DNA of 64,000 bases, taken from contig JAFVTT010000027.1 in assembly GCA_017503065.1 (NCBI GenBank), forward strand, positions 1 through 64,000. The letters run 5' to 3'. The stretch comes from Bacteroidaceae bacterium (lineage in GTDB: Bacteria; Bacteroidota; Bacteroidia; Bacteroidales; Bacteroidaceae). Positions within the stretch are counted from its first letter, which is position 1. Every line of letters begins with the position of its first letter. Below are positions 17,311-27,057 of this stretch, one piece after another. A model generated the notes under the pieces. That model did no database searches. It was not told the origin of the DNA and worked only from the letters and a program-made list of their open reading frames with translations. A program made the translations under genes and the position numbers.

Positions 17311-18876
17311 ATGGCATACAGACTCTTATGGGTTGACGACGAGATAGACCTGCTCAAGGCGCACATGCTCTTTCTGGAAAAGAAAGGCTACGATGTGGAC
17401 ACCGCCAGCAACGGTTATGACGCACTGGACATGTGCCAGAAGGAGAACTACGACCTCATCCTTCTGGACGAGAACATGCCTGGCCTGAGCGGATTGGAAA
17501 CCCTCTCCCGCATAAAGGACCTGCACCCCACGGTACCCGTGGTGATGGTCACGAAGAGCGAGGAGGAGGACATCATGAACCAGGCCATCGGGGCAAAGAT
17601 ATCCGACTACCTCATCAAACCCGTCAATCCCACACAGATACTTCTTTCACTCAAGAAGAACATACACAGCCGAGAAATAGTCAGCGAGGCCACGCAGACG
17701 GCCTACCAGCAGAACTTCGGACGGCTGAGCATGCAGATAAACGACTCACTCACCATGCAGGACTGGATGGACGTGTACCGCACACTGGTCCGCTGGGAAC
17801 TGGAACTGCAGGACGTTGCCGCCGAGATGAAGGAGATGCTGGCCATGCAGAAACGCGAGGCAAACAACGAGTTCTGCAAGTTCGTGCGCAAGAACTACAT
17901 GAAGTGGATGGAGACTCTGGTGCGCCACGAACAGGACGAAAAACGCCCCCTCATGAGCCCCGACATCTTCAAGACTCAGGTATTCCCCGCCCTGGACAAG
18001 GGCGAGAAGGTCTTCTTCATAGTCATAGACAACTTCCGATGGGACCAGTGGAAGATGCTTCAGCCCGAAATGGCAGAACTCTTCAACGTAGAGGAAAACA
18101 TGTATTGCAGCATACTGCCCACGGCCACACAATATGCCCGAAACGCCATCTTCTCCGGGCTAATGCCCATAGAGATAGAGGCCATGTTCCCCGACCTCTG
18201 GGTCGACGAGGACTCCGAGCAGGGCAAGAACCTCAACGAATCCCCCATGGTGCGGACACAGTTGGAACGCTTCCGCCGACGCAACACATTCTCCTACCAC
18301 AAGATAAACGACTCTGCCGGTGCCGAGAAGTTCGTGCAGCAACTGCCCACCCTCCTCCACAACGACCTCAACATCGTGGTGCTCAACTTCATAGACATGC
18401 TCAGCCATGCCCGAACGGAAAGCCGCATGGTGCGCGAACTGGCCAACAGCGAGGCGGCATACCGCAGCATCACGCAGAGTTGGTTCCGCCATTCGGCAGT
18501 GTCCGAACTCTTCCGCACGCTGGCATCCATGGATTGCCGCATAGTCCTGACCACCGACCACGGTTCCGTGCGTGCCAACAACCCCGTGAAAGTGGTGGGC
18601 GACAAGAACACCAACACCAACCTGCGCTACAAACTGGGCAAGAACCTTGCCTACAATGCCAAGGAGGTCTACGAAATCCGCGACCCCCGCAAGGCAGGCC
18701 TGCCAGCCCCCAACATCAGCACGGCCTACATCTTTGCCCAGAACCAGGACTTCCTTGCCTACCCCAACAACTACAACTACTACGTCCAGTACTACCGCGA
18801 CACCTTCCAGCACGGAGGCATCAGCCTGGAGGAGATGCTCGTCCCCCTGATTTCCCTGCAAGGCAAGAAAAGGTAA
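17311..18876 (+). CDS. porX: PorX, response regulator with PglZ-type effector domain
   Basis: PorX controls type IX secretion with the PorY kinase. Residues 1-120 are a receiver domain with acidic pocket VDDE, phospho-acceptor D53 in LLDENMPG, and conserved Lys in DYLIKPVNP. A helical linker (about 125-215) leads to an alkaline phosphatase-like PglZ domain (about 220-500), which includes FIVIDNFRWDQW, ILPTATQYARNAIFSG, FIDMLSHARTE and LTTDHGSVR. Known PorX proteins bind zinc and cleave oligonucleotides. The 521-residue length is typical. No kinase gene is next to it. The ATG directly follows the octamer repeats, so no promoter can be placed. Confidence 0.95.
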   Translation: MAYRLLWVDDEIDLLKAHMLFLEKKGYDVDTASNGYDALDMCQKENYDLILLDENMPGLSGLETLSRIKDLHPTVPVVMVTKSEEEDIMNQAIGAKISDYLIKPVNPTQILLSLKKNIHSREIVSEATQTAYQQNFGRLSMQINDSLTMQDWMDVYRTLVRWELELQDVAAEMKEMLAMQKREANNEFCKFVRKNYMKWMETLVRHEQDEKRPLMSPDIFKTQVFPALDKGEKVFFIVIDNFRWDQWKMLQPEMAELFNVEENMYCSILPTATQYARNAIFSGLMPIEIEAMFPDLWVDEDSEQGKNLNESPMVRTQLERFRRRNTFSYHKINDSAGAEKFVQQLPTLLHNDLNIVVLNFIDMLSHARTESRMVRELANSEAAYRSITQSWFRHSAVSELFRTLASMDCRIVLTTDHGSVRANNPVKVVGDKNTNTNLRYKLGKNLAYNAKEVYEIRDPRKAGLPAPNISTAYIFAQNQDFLAYPNNYNYYVQYYRDTFQHGGISLEEMLVPLISLQGKKR

Positions 18877-19023
18877 GAGCAAACACTTTTGTCTCAAATC
18901 GGACCTATTTGGAGTTAAGGTTAGCGGGCAGTAATATTTTATATCATACTACCCCTCCGAAGAGCTCGCCCCTGTCTCAGGGGGAGAGTCAAGAACCGTG
19001 ACGTTGTTATTCAACAAACAGGA

Positions 19024-19059
19024 AATCCGCAGTACCTCGCCATTGGGGTACTGCGGATT
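19024..19059. terminator. Strong hairpin, possible bidirectional terminator
   Basis: A perfect 13-bp stem (AATCCGCAGTACC with GGTACTGCGGATT) and a 10-nt loop lie between porX and the LRR remnant. T-rich but interrupted sequence follows on the plus strand. It may have served the decayed minus-strand gene. Confidence 0.5.
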
Positions 19060-19113
19060 ATTGTTCAATATTACAACATGTTACATTGTAACATAGTCTC
19101 ACTTTATTATTCT

Positions 19114-19351
19114 CTACTCATTAAGGGTAACAATCTGGCCAAAACTGTTCCAAGACTCAGCTGCCCTATAACTGTCAATGGAAGAAGCAGGGACATGAAG
19201 GATGGCATATCCTATATATGAACCATCAAAAGCATAGTATCCTATAACAGGCACTTTTCTGCATAGCAATGAACATCAAGACGTTTAGAGTAATGAAGGA
19301 AAGTACAATTCCCTATGCTTGTAACACCAAGGACGAATTGAGATTATCGGC
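19114..19351 (-). pseudogene. Decayed C-terminus of a BspA-like leucine-rich repeat protein
   Basis: The last 45 codons before TAG (19116-19114) read VPVIGYYAFDGSYIGYAI, then LHVPASSIDSYRAAESW and NSFGQIVTLNE. This is the characteristic end of LRR_5 (BspA-like) surface proteins. Just upstream, in another frame, is RLDVHCYAEK, the usual preceding segment, and before it SIGNCTFL and ADNLNSSLV in further frames. At least two frameshifts, one in a run of A near 19254, separate the pieces. No start or signal peptide remains. Confidence 0.6.
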
Positions 19352-19423
19352 TGATTTGTGAGCAGCAGATGTTTTTTCTGGCGTTTTTTATCCTGGCATC
19401 CTTATAAATCAGGATTTTTTATG

Positions 19424-19431
19424 TAACTTTG
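19424..19431 (+). promoter_or_regulatory. leuS -7 box
   Basis: TAACTTTG fits TAnnTTTG and lies 29 bp before the leuS ATG. No clear TTTG is found 20 bp upstream. I see no T-box or other leader structure. Confidence 0.45.
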
Positions 19432-19459
19432 TACCAAAATAAATATCCGAATAATAATA

Positions 19460-22300
19460 ATGAGAGACTACGATTTTAGAAAGATTGAAGAGAAGTGGCG
19501 TGCCCAGTGGGTTGCCAACAAGACATACCACGTGGAAGAGGACGGGAAGAAGGAGAAATTCTACGTCCTGAACATGTTCCCCTATCCCAGCGGTGCGGGG
19601 TTGCACGTGGGACATCCCCTGGGCTACATAGCCAGCGACATATATGCACGCTTCAAGCGCCAGCAGGGCTACAATGTGCTGAACCCCATGGGCTATGACT
19701 CATACGGCCTGCCTGCCGAGCAGTATGCCATACAGACGGGACAGCACCCCGAGAAGACCACCTTCCAGAATATTGACCGCTACCGCGAGCAGTTGGACAA
19801 GATAGGTTTCTGCTTCGACTGGGACCGCGAGGTGCGCACCTGTGCCCCCGGTTACTACCAATGGACACAGTGGGCATTCCAGAAGATGTTCAACTCATAC
19901 TTCGACACCTCCCTTGGCAAGGCTCAGCCCATAGACCTACTGATTGCCCGTTTCGAGTCAAAGGGCACAGAGGGAATCACAGCCTCCTGCACCGACGAGC
20001 TCTCGTTCACGGCAGAGGAGTGGAAGGCCATGAGCGAGCAGGAGAAGAGCCAGACGCTGATGAACTACCGCATAGCCTTCCTTGGCGAGACAATGGTGAA
20101 CTGGTGCCCCAAGTTGGGCACGGTGCTGGCCAACGATGAGGTTATCGACGGTGTGAGCGAGCGTGGCGGATACCCCGTGGAGCAGAAGAAGATGCGTCAG
20201 TGGTGCCTGCGTGTCAGCGCATATGCCCAGCGCCTGCTGGACGGCTTGCAGACAATAGAGTGGAGCGAGAGCATAAAGGAGACACAGAAGAACTGGATAG
20301 GCCGAAGCGAGGGTGCCGAGGTGCAGATAAAGGTGGCAGACAGCGACATAGACTTCACCATATTCACCACACGTGCCGACACCATGTTCGGTGTTACCTT
20401 CTTCGTTCTTGCCCCAGAAAGCGAACTCGTAGCACAACTCACCTCTGCCGAGCAGAAGGAGGAGGTGGACAAGTACCTGACCTACGTGAAGAGCCGCACC
20501 GAGCGCGAGCGCATGATTGACCACACGGTTACCGGTGTGTTCTCCGGTTCATACGGCATCAATCCCATCACCGGCGACAAGTGCCCCATCTACATTGCCG
20601 AATACGTGCTTTCGGGCTATGGTACCGGTGCCATCATGGCGGTGCCTGCCCACGACTCACGCGACTATGCCTTCGCGCGCCACTTCAACCTGCCCATCAT
20701 CCCATTGGTGGAGGGTGCCGACGTGAGCGAAGAGAGTTACGATGCCAAGGAGGGCATAGTGATGAACTCTCCCATGGAGGGCAAGACTTCCTTCAAGGGC
20801 TTCAGCCTGAACGGCCTGACCGTGAAGGAGGCCATAGAGGCAACGAAGAAGTTTGTCAGCGAGAACGGTCTCGGACGCGTGAAGGTGAACTTCCGTCTGC
20901 GCGATGCCATCTTCTCACGCCAGCGCTACTGGGGCGAACCCTTCCCCGTGTACTACAAGCAGGGCATACCCTGCATGATTCCCGAGGAGTGCCTGCCCGT
21001 GGAACTTCCCCAGGTGGAGAACTTCCTGCCCACAGAGAGCGGCGAACCTCCTCTGGGCAATGCACAACTCTGGGCCTGGGACGAGGCTAACCGCAAGATT
21101 GTGGACAAGGCCCTCATCGACGAGAAGACGGTATTCCCCATAGAACTCTTCACCATGCCCGGCTTTGCCGGTTCCAGCGCATACTACCTGCGCTACATGG
21201 ACCCCAACAACGGCAAGGCTCTGGTAAGCGAGGAGAATGCCAACTACTGGCAGAACGTGGACCTCTACGTGGGCGGCAGCGAGCATGCCACCGGCCACCT
21301 CATCTACTCCCGCTTCTGGAACAAGTTCCTCTTCGACCTGGGCATCAGCAAGAAGGAAGAACCCTTCCAGAAACTCATCAACCAGGGTATGATTCAGGGA
21401 CGAAGCAACTTCGTCTACCGCATAAAGGACACCAACACCTTCGTAAGCCTGGGCCTTAAGGACCAGTACGAGACAACACCCATCCACGTGGACGTGAACA
21501 TAGTGAAGAACGATGTTCTGGATGTGGAGGCCTTCAAGGCATGGCGCCCCGAATACGAGACCGCCGAATTCATCCTGGAGGACGACAAGTACATCTGCGG
21601 ATGGGCCGTGGAGAAGATGTCCAAGAGCATGTTCAACGTGGTGAACCCCGACATGATAGTGGAGCGCTACGGTGCCGACACCCTGCGCCTGTATGAAATG
21701 TTTCTGGGCCCCGTGGAGCAGAGCAAGCCCTGGGACACCAACGGCATAGACGGATGCCACCGCTTCCTGAAGAAGTTCTGGCAACTGTTCTGGGACAAGA
21801 ACGGCAACCTGCAGGCAGATGCCTCAGAACCTACGGCCGACAATATGAAGTCCCTGCACAAACTCATCAAGAAGGTGACGGCCGACATAGAAGAGTTCTC
21901 CTACAACACCTCCATATCCGCCTTCATGGTGGCCACCAACGAACTCACCGCACAGAAGTGCCGAAGCCGCGAGGTGCTGGAGAAGATGGTTGCACTGATT
22001 GCACCTTTCGCACCCCACGTGGCAGAGGAACTCTGGGAGGCTCTTGGCAAGGATGGAAGCGTATGCGACGCCGCATGGCCCGAGTTTGACGAAAAGTACC
22101 TTGTGGAGAGCAGCGTTCAGTTGGGCGTACAGTTCAACGGCAAGGTTCGCTTTGCCATGCAGTTCCCTGCCGATGCCACACCTGAAGAGATGGTGCAGAT
22201 GGCACTCTCCGCACCCGAAGCACAGAAACATCTGGAGGGCAAACAGATAGTGAAGACCATAGCAGTGCCCAAGCGTATCGTAAACATAGTGGTAAAGTAA
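19460..22300 (+). CDS. leuS: Leucyl-tRNA synthetase
   Basis: This enzyme charges tRNA-Leu. The 946-residue protein has the class I signatures [16 protein letters not shown] (HIGH motif, near residues 40-55) and KMSKSMFN (near 719). The CP1 editing domain between them includes [12 protein letters not shown] and [13 protein letters not shown]. The catalytic core continues with [11 protein letters not shown], and an anticodon-binding region makes up the last 200 residues. It is slightly longer than the E. coli enzyme (860), in line with Bacteroidetes homologues. The start is fixed by [17 protein letters not shown], the typical N-terminus. Confidence 0.98.
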   Translation: MRDYDFRKIEEKWRAQWVANKTYHVEEDGKKEKFYVLNMFPYPSGAGLHVGHPLGYIASDIYARFKRQQGYNVLNPMGYDSYGLPAEQYAIQTGQHPEKTTFQNIDRYREQLDKIGFCFDWDREVRTCAPGYYQWTQWAFQKMFNSYFDTSLGKAQPIDLLIARFESKGTEGITASCTDELSFTAEEWKAMSEQEKSQTLMNYRIAFLGETMVNWCPKLGTVLANDEVIDGVSERGGYPVEQKKMRQWCLRVSAYAQRLLDGLQTIEWSESIKETQKNWIGRSEGAEVQIKVADSDIDFTIFTTRADTMFGVTFFVLAPESELVAQLTSAEQKEEVDKYLTYVKSRTERERMIDHTVTGVFSGSYGINPITGDKCPIYIAEYVLSGYGTGAIMAVPAHDSRDYAFARHFNLPIIPLVEGADVSEESYDAKEGIVMNSPMEGKTSFKGFSLNGLTVKEAIEATKKFVSENGLGRVKVNFRLRDAIFSRQRYWGEPFPVYYKQGIPCMIPEECLPVELPQVENFLPTESGEPPLGNAQLWAWDEANRKIVDKALIDEKTVFPIELFTMPGFAGSSAYYLRYMDPNNGKALVSEENANYWQNVDLYVGGSEHATGHLIYSRFWNKFLFDLGISKKEEPFQKLINQGMIQGRSNFVYRIKDTNTFVSLGLKDQYETTPIHVDVNIVKNDVLDVEAFKAWRPEYETAEFILEDDKYICGWAVEKMSKSMFNVVNPDMIVERYGADTLRLYEMFLGPVEQSKPWDTNGIDGCHRFLKKFWQLFWDKNGNLQADASEPTADNMKSLHKLIKKVTADIEEFSYNTSISAFMVATNELTAQKCRSREVLEKMVALIAPFAPHVAEELWEALGKDGSVCDAAWPEFDEKYLVESSVQLGVQFNGKVRFAMQFPADATPEEMVQMALSAPEAQKHLEGKQIVKTIAVPKRIVNIVVK

Positions 22301-22324
22301 GATTAACACACACAAACCTGTCTT

Positions 22325-23260
22325 ATGAAGACAAAGATCACCCTGGCCGAGCAGCGGGAGAAACTACAAGGCCGCCTACGCAAGTATCACATCCTTGACC
22401 TCATAAAGGATTTGATTTTCATAAACCTCGGTATGGCCATCTACGACGTGGGATGGGCTCTGTTCCTCCTGCCCTACAAGATAACTACCGGCGGTGGTGC
22501 CGGTCTGTGCGCCATCGTCCAATACGCCACAGGTATACCCATGCAATACAGCCTGCTCGTGGTAAATGCGCTGTTGCTCCTGCTGGCATGGTGGCAACTG
22601 GGGCCTAAGTTTACGCTGAAGACCCTTTATGCCGTGCTGTCGCTCACATTCTATCTGGAAATAGGACAGGACATAGTTTCCGACCAGGCAAACGGTCTGT
22701 GGCAGGTGCTCGGCGAGAACCAGGAGGGCATGGCATGCATCCTGGGCGCCACACTCAACGGCATAGGCATAGGCATGGTGTTCATGAGTGGCGGAAGCAC
22801 CGGAGGCTGGGACATACCTGCATCCATCATCAACAAGTACAAGAATGTGAGCATAGGCCGCGTGCTGCTGTACCTCGACCTCTTCGTCATAGGTAGTTGC
22901 TACTTCCTGTTCCATAGCTGGCAGATGGTGGTATTCGGCTATGTCACCCTTGTGGTCTACACCTTTGCCGTGGATGCCATGATAAACTCATCCAAGCAGG
23001 ACATCCAGTTCACCATCTACACAAAGCACAACGACCTCATGGTGGAAAGCATACGCACCCATACTGGGCATACGGCCACGCTACTCTTCGCCGAGGGCGG
23101 ATTCACTCACAACCAGATGAAAGTAGTGGTGACCATAGTACACAAGAGCGAACAGGTGGAAATGTTGCGCCTGATACGCGACACCGACCCCGATGCCTTC
23201 GTCACCTTCCACCGCGTAGAAGGAGCCTTCGGCAAGGGATTCAACGTTATAAAAGCATAA
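22325..23260 (+). CDS. YitT family membrane protein (first of two)
   Basis: The 311-residue protein has about five to six membrane segments in residues 30-215, then a soluble C-terminal DUF2179 domain (about 225-305). The conserved SGGSTGGWDIPASIINKY and LPYKITTGGGAGL motifs place it in the YitT/DUF161 family, putative transporters of unknown substrate. It begins 24 bp after leuS and may be cotranscribed with it. A paralogue follows 190 bp downstream, with a composite repeat between them. Confidence 0.88.
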   Translation: MKTKITLAEQREKLQGRLRKYHILDLIKDLIFINLGMAIYDVGWALFLLPYKITTGGGAGLCAIVQYATGIPMQYSLLVVNALLLLLAWWQLGPKFTLKTLYAVLSLTFYLEIGQDIVSDQANGLWQVLGENQEGMACILGATLNGIGIGMVFMSGGSTGGWDIPASIINKYKNVSIGRVLLYLDLFVIGSCYFLFHSWQMVVFGYVTLVVYTFAVDAMINSSKQDIQFTIYTKHNDLMVESIRTHTGHTATLLFAEGGFTHNQMKVVVTIVHKSEQVEMLRLIRDTDPDAFVTFHRVEGAFGKGFNVIKA

Positions 23261-23271
23261 GTACAAACTGA

Positions 23272-23425
23272 AATCTGCGGGTAAGCGAGAGCAGAGAAAA
23301 TGTATTTACTCTGCCGAGCGGGAGCAGATTCAAGACCGCGAAGCGGGATTAAAACGGAAAACTAACCTTATCGCTCGCTAATCCGCTCATCTGCTAACCG
23401 CTAACCGCTCATCCGCTCACCCTTA
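23272..23425. repeat. Composite intergenic repeat B
   Basis: AATCTGC (23272-23278) and GCAGATT (23324-23330) close a hairpin with an inner stem GCAGAG/CTCTGC (23291-23296 and 23309-23314). AAAACGGAAAAC and a run of CCGCTAA/CCGCTCAT octamers follow up to the next gene. This repeats the arrangement at 17054-17297. Confidence 0.75.
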
Positions 23426-23450
23426 ACTGTTAACCTTTAAAATAAGCCAT

Positions 23451-24344
23451 ATGGAGAAGATTACTATGCATGATATCATTCCTTCCAGCAAGGACCTGTT
23501 TCTCATGGCATCGGGCCTGCTGATATTTGCCATCGGATACTCATGCTTCATCCTGCCCTACGAGATGACCAGCGGAGGTGTTTCCGGTATAGGCGCACTG
23601 ATATTCTATGTCAGCGGTTTCCCTCCCTCCTATACCTACTTCATTGTCAACGTGGCACTGCTTCTCTTTGCCCTAAAGATACTTGGCCTGAAGTACACGG
23701 TAAAGACCCTGATTGCCACAGCTATGGTGTCTCTGTTCATTGACTTGGGCCAACGTCTGGTACCTGTAGACGAAATGGGTAACATGTACAAGATGGTGGG
23801 TGAAGAGAAGTTCATGGCCTGTGTGCTGGGTGGTCTTACCGAAGGTCTTGGTCTGGGTCTTGTCTTCCAGTCCGGAGGCAGCACCGGAGGTTCGGACATC
23901 ATTGCCTCCATCATAAACAAGTACAAACCCATAAGCTTGGGACGCGCCCTGCTAATGGTGGACATTTTCATCGTGGGCATGAACTGGTTCGTCATCCGCG
24001 ATATGGAAACCCTGGTAATGAGTTACTGCATGATGTTCATTGCCATCAACATGGTAGACTATGTCGTCAACGGTGCACGCCAGAGCGTACAGTTCATCAT
24101 CGTTTCCGATAAGTACGAGGAGATAGCCACGCGCATAAACCACGACCTGCAAAGAGGATGTACCATCCTGGATGGTCATGGATGGTACAGCAAGCAGAAG
24201 AAACCTGTCCTGCTAGTTCTGGCCAAGAAATTTGAACGCAAGGATATCTTCGACCTTATTCACAGAGTAGACCCCAAAGCCTTTGTCTCCATGTCCAATG
24301 TGGAAGGCGTCTTCGGCGAAGGTTTCGACCCTATTAAGAAATAA
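23451..24344 (+). CDS. YitT family membrane protein (second of two)
   Basis: The 297-residue paralogue of the preceding YitT protein has the same layout: membrane part to about residue 210 and a DUF2179 domain at the C-terminus ending in the shared pattern VEGVFGEGFDPIKK. The motif is SGGSTGGSDIIASIINKY. The first copy has WDIP where this one has SDII, so the two may differ in ligand. Adjacent YitT pairs suggest an old tandem duplication or a heteromeric transporter. The substrate is unknown. Confidence 0.88.
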   Translation: MEKITMHDIIPSSKDLFLMASGLLIFAIGYSCFILPYEMTSGGVSGIGALIFYVSGFPPSYTYFIVNVALLLFALKILGLKYTVKTLIATAMVSLFIDLGQRLVPVDEMGNMYKMVGEEKFMACVLGGLTEGLGLGLVFQSGGSTGGSDIIASIINKYKPISLGRALLMVDIFIVGMNWFVIRDMETLVMSYCMMFIAINMVDYVVNGARQSVQFIIVSDKYEEIATRINHDLQRGCTILDGHGWYSKQKKPVLLVLAKKFERKDIFDLIHRVDPKAFVSMSNVEGVFGEGFDPIKK

Positions 24345-24462
24345 TGGAAAGGGGAAAACGGAAAACTAAGAATGTCTTGCCATAGAGGTTAGCATCATTC
24401 CGTTTTCTCCTTCCCATTCAATTAAGTTTTCACATTTAACATTTCCGTTTTCCGTTTAACTA
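24345..24462. repeat. CCGTTTT heptamers on both strands
   Basis: GAAAACGGAAAAC just after the YitT stop codon and CCGTTTTC / TTCCGTTTTCCG before rdgB are complementary and could pair across about 80 nt. No promoter consensus is seen, so rdgB may be read from upstream. Confidence 0.6.
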
Positions 24463-24464
24463 GC

Positions 24465-25076
24465 ATGGTTTTCGCGACAAACAACGAACACAAACTGCGC
24501 GAGATACGCCAGATACTCGGCTCGCAAATAGAGATACAATCCTTGGCCGATATAGGTTGCACAGAGGATATTCCAGAAGACAGCGACACACTGGAGGGCA
24601 ACGCCCTGCAGAAAGCCCGCTATGTGGCCGAGAAATACGGAGTGGACTGCTTTGCCGACGACACCGGCCTTCATGTCGATGCGCTGGATGGCGCACCTGG
24701 AGTATACACCGCCCGTTTCGGCACCATGAACGGATATGGCGACAGCCACGACTCCACCGCCAACATCCGTTGCCTCCTTGCCAAGATGGAAGGCAAGGAA
24801 AACCGTACCTGCCGTTTCCGCACCGTCATAGCACTGGTAAGGCATACTACAAAGTCAGGCAACTCAGAACCCCAACTTGAAGAATACCTCTTCGAAGGCA
24901 TAGTGGAGGGTAGGATAGTACATGAACTCCGTGGCGAGAACGGTTTCGGCTATGACCCCGTCTTTGAAGTGGAGGAAAGCGGTCTCACCTTCGCAGAAAT
25001 GGGACCCGAAGGCAAAAATGCCGTTTCTCACCGCGCGCGTGCCGTTGCCCGTCTGGCAGCGTTCCTGCTGATGTAA
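24465..25076 (+). CDS. rdgB: RdgB/HAM1 non-canonical purine NTP pyrophosphatase
   Basis: This housecleaning enzyme hydrolyses dITP, XTP and ITP to monophosphates. The 203-residue protein shows the family motifs [12 protein letters not shown] at the N-terminus, [22 protein letters not shown] (catalytic Asp region), FGYDPVF and [10 protein letters not shown] at the C-terminus. The N-terminus is very short before FATNN, which fits the family and supports the ATG chosen. Confidence 0.95.
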   Translation: MVFATNNEHKLREIRQILGSQIEIQSLADIGCTEDIPEDSDTLEGNALQKARYVAEKYGVDCFADDTGLHVDALDGAPGVYTARFGTMNGYGDSHDSTANIRCLLAKMEGKENRTCRFRTVIALVRHTTKSGNSEPQLEEYLFEGIVEGRIVHELRGENGFGYDPVFEVEESGLTFAEMGPEGKNAVSHRARAVARLAAFLLM

Positions 25077-25114
25077 GTCGATATTTGCAACAAACTTTCA
25101 AAGGACATACCGCC

Positions 25115-26569
25115 ATGAAACACTCTATCTATTCAATCATTCTAACCTTGTTCCTTACGATTGTTGCCTCATGCAGCCAAGTTGATTTCTCGGAAACGGT
25201 GGAAGAGGGTGGCAATAAATCCTTGTCTTCTGTACGCATACTTACCCGTGGCGCATCAGCATCGACAGACATTTATCCTCTTCGCATATATGCATTTAAT
25301 GATGATGGTGCCTTACAGGAGTCACAGATCATACACTCGTCTGCTGAACCCATACATCTCACGTTGCCAACTGGTACTGACATGCGTATCGTTGCCATGG
25401 TTGCAGATGAAACCACATACACAATCCCTGAAAATCCGACATCCTCTTCCTTGCTCACTACCAAAGACCCGCAACTGCCAGAAAACACTCCTGCCTCTGT
25501 CAAGGAACTGGCCAACGGATATGTCACATCCAATCCCTTGCAGATGGGGTTTGCGGATATCTGTCCCACAGCAGCCAATGCCACTGTCAGCCTGCAAATG
25601 TACTATCAGATGTCTTCTGTGAATATAGTGCTCTCCGGACTCCCTGATGAATGTACCTCTGCATACGTAAGCATATCCTCCCCCGCTTATGCCATCACCA
25701 TGAATGGAGAACTTACAGACAACCAGAAGACCTGTATCCCACTGGAATACGATTCCAGCAGGGAAGAATGGACTTCAGGAGAAGCCTACCTATTCCCAAC
25801 AACCGGAACACAGACAAATTTCACGATATCATACAACGACAACGAAAGCGAACACTTTGCCGTTGTAAGTTACATGTCGCCACTCAAGCCAGGAACGCCG
25901 TATATCCTTCAGGGCACCTTGTCGACAGAGGGATCCCTTGTCGTATCAGGCAGTGTAACTGCATCACAATGGGGTGAACCTGTGAATATGAATTTCACCT
26001 TTTCACCAGACAACTCCACTGTTGTCTCCCCTGACAGGGAATCTTCATCCAATGGTTCTGGGGAATCAGATACTTATCCGACATATACGGTGGAGTCCAT
26101 CCCCGAGGCCCTTTCCTTATGGGACGGACACATTATTGCCAGCGTTACTCCTGACGAGGCATCACCCGCTTCTTCGGCAATTCTTCTGCTCCTTTCTCTG
26201 GAAGACTATGGCAATGTCACCTCTGCCTACAATGCAGAGACCCCCACTCAGGCTACCGGTATAGCTGCTAACTACACGGAATTCGGCCTCTCATCATGGA
26301 ACATTCCCACTGAAGAGGAGGCCCGCAAGCTCCGCAATGCATATCTTAGCGATGCAACACTATTTGACAATCTCCTCACGGAAGCAAAAGCCTCACCTAT
26401 TGTTCTCAACGACGATAAAGGCAACAACATTCGCTATCTGTGCGATGAGGCCAAAAGCACATATAGTTTTAAAGCAGGCAACAGCTATAATCCAATCAAG
26501 GAGGCTGGCGCCAAAGTCACCACATACCACCTTCGTCTAATCAAGAAAGTTAGGGTCAAGTTGCAATAA
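25115..26569 (+). CDS. FimB/Mfa2-like fimbrial lipoprotein
   Basis: The 484-residue protein has a lipoprotein signal with lipobox VASCSQ from the ATG at 25115. An upstream in-frame ATG would only lengthen the signal, so it was not used. The region from 45 to 300 has the pattern of Mfa2/FimB or fimbrillin-type proteins (LRIYAFNDDGALQESQ, LTLPTGTDMRIVAMV, MSPLKPGTPYILQGTL). Such proteins anchor or form fimbriae in Bacteroidetes. The last 100 residues (WNIPTEEEARKLRNAYL to YHLRLIKKVRVKLQ) form a separate domain common on secreted Bacteroidetes proteins. No fimbrillin or usher partner is adjacent. A composite repeat begins at its stop codon. Confidence 0.72.
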   Translation: MKHSIYSIILTLFLTIVASCSQVDFSETVEEGGNKSLSSVRILTRGASASTDIYPLRIYAFNDDGALQESQIIHSSAEPIHLTLPTGTDMRIVAMVADETTYTIPENPTSSSLLTTKDPQLPENTPASVKELANGYVTSNPLQMGFADICPTAANATVSLQMYYQMSSVNIVLSGLPDECTSAYVSISSPAYAITMNGELTDNQKTCIPLEYDSSREEWTSGEAYLFPTTGTQTNFTISYNDNESEHFAVVSYMSPLKPGTPYILQGTLSTEGSLVVSGSVTASQWGEPVNMNFTFSPDNSTVVSPDRESSSNGSGESDTYPTYTVESIPEALSLWDGHIIASVTPDEASPASSAILLLLSLEDYGNVTSAYNAETPTQATGIAANYTEFGLSSWNIPTEEEARKLRNAYLSDATLFDNLLTEAKASPIVLNDDKGNNIRYLCDEAKSTYSFKAGNSYNPIKEAGAKVTTYHLRLIKKVRVKLQ

Positions 26570-26574
26570 GGCCA

Positions 26575-27032
26575 CGGCCTGTCAGAACTCCTGCTGCCAT
26601 AACCGTTACCGGCAAGTGTATTGGTGTATGCAAGGTGTAGCGATAGTGTGCATAAAATGATTCCTGAATTTGTTTAGTGGCATGGTGGTGTGATGTATCG
26701 CTTTTGTCATCGGTAATGGTAAACTTTACCATCGGTAATCGTTCACCGAACGAACGGTAATGATTCGTATGCGTCATCATGGAGGCAAAAATCAACTGCA
26801 ATAAGAGCGAAACATTACCAGCGTGAAGCCCATCAATACTCCTATAGGGGCGGAAATGCCCCTTTAACCCAAATCGGTCATTAGACTGTTATGCGCTAAT
26901 GAAACCGTCTTTTTGTCATCTGTTTCGTCGCTTCTCGGTTACAATGGAACCCCATTGCGCCCTCAATGCGACAAAACACCCGTTCAAAAATAACGGCTAT
27001 TATCATCATAACGCTAATGACCGATTTGGGTT
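26575..27032. repeat. Composite repeat, copy 2
   Basis: The parts match the copy at 5695-6097 in order and orientation. The minus-strand reading frame MTHTNHYRSFGERLPMVKFT (start 26777) is repeated, but a 1-nt difference near 26610 shifts its frame relative to copy 1, so this copy is probably broken if the frame is real. The terminal palindrome (arms 26866-26884 and 27014-27032) is split by a 110-bp segment. Confidence 0.75.
26902..27011. repeat. 110-bp insertion within palindrome, flanked by 8-bp direct repeats
   Basis: CGCTAATG occurs at 26894-26901 and again at 27012-27019. Removing one copy plus the 110 bp between them restores the continuous palindrome seen at 60184-60234. The insert holds CAATGG-AACC-CCATTG but no coding frame. 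Confidence 0.6.
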
Positions 27033-27057
27033 TAAAGAATGATTGTATGCCTTGTGA

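Larger units (their letters stand above)
18877..19459. other. Intergenic region between porX and leuS
   Basis: The region holds a small palindrome CAAAT-CGGACCT-ATTTG (18895-18911) and a degenerate copy of the GGAGGGG module (18945-18985). A strong hairpin and a decayed LRR gene fragment follow and are listed separately. I see no intact gene. Confidence 0.6.

Noticed and set aside
19380..19459. T-box or other leader riboswitch before leuS; likewise before tyrS at 48222-48319
   Set aside because: No T-box core, specifier stem or anti-terminator is visible. T-boxes are not expected in this phylum.
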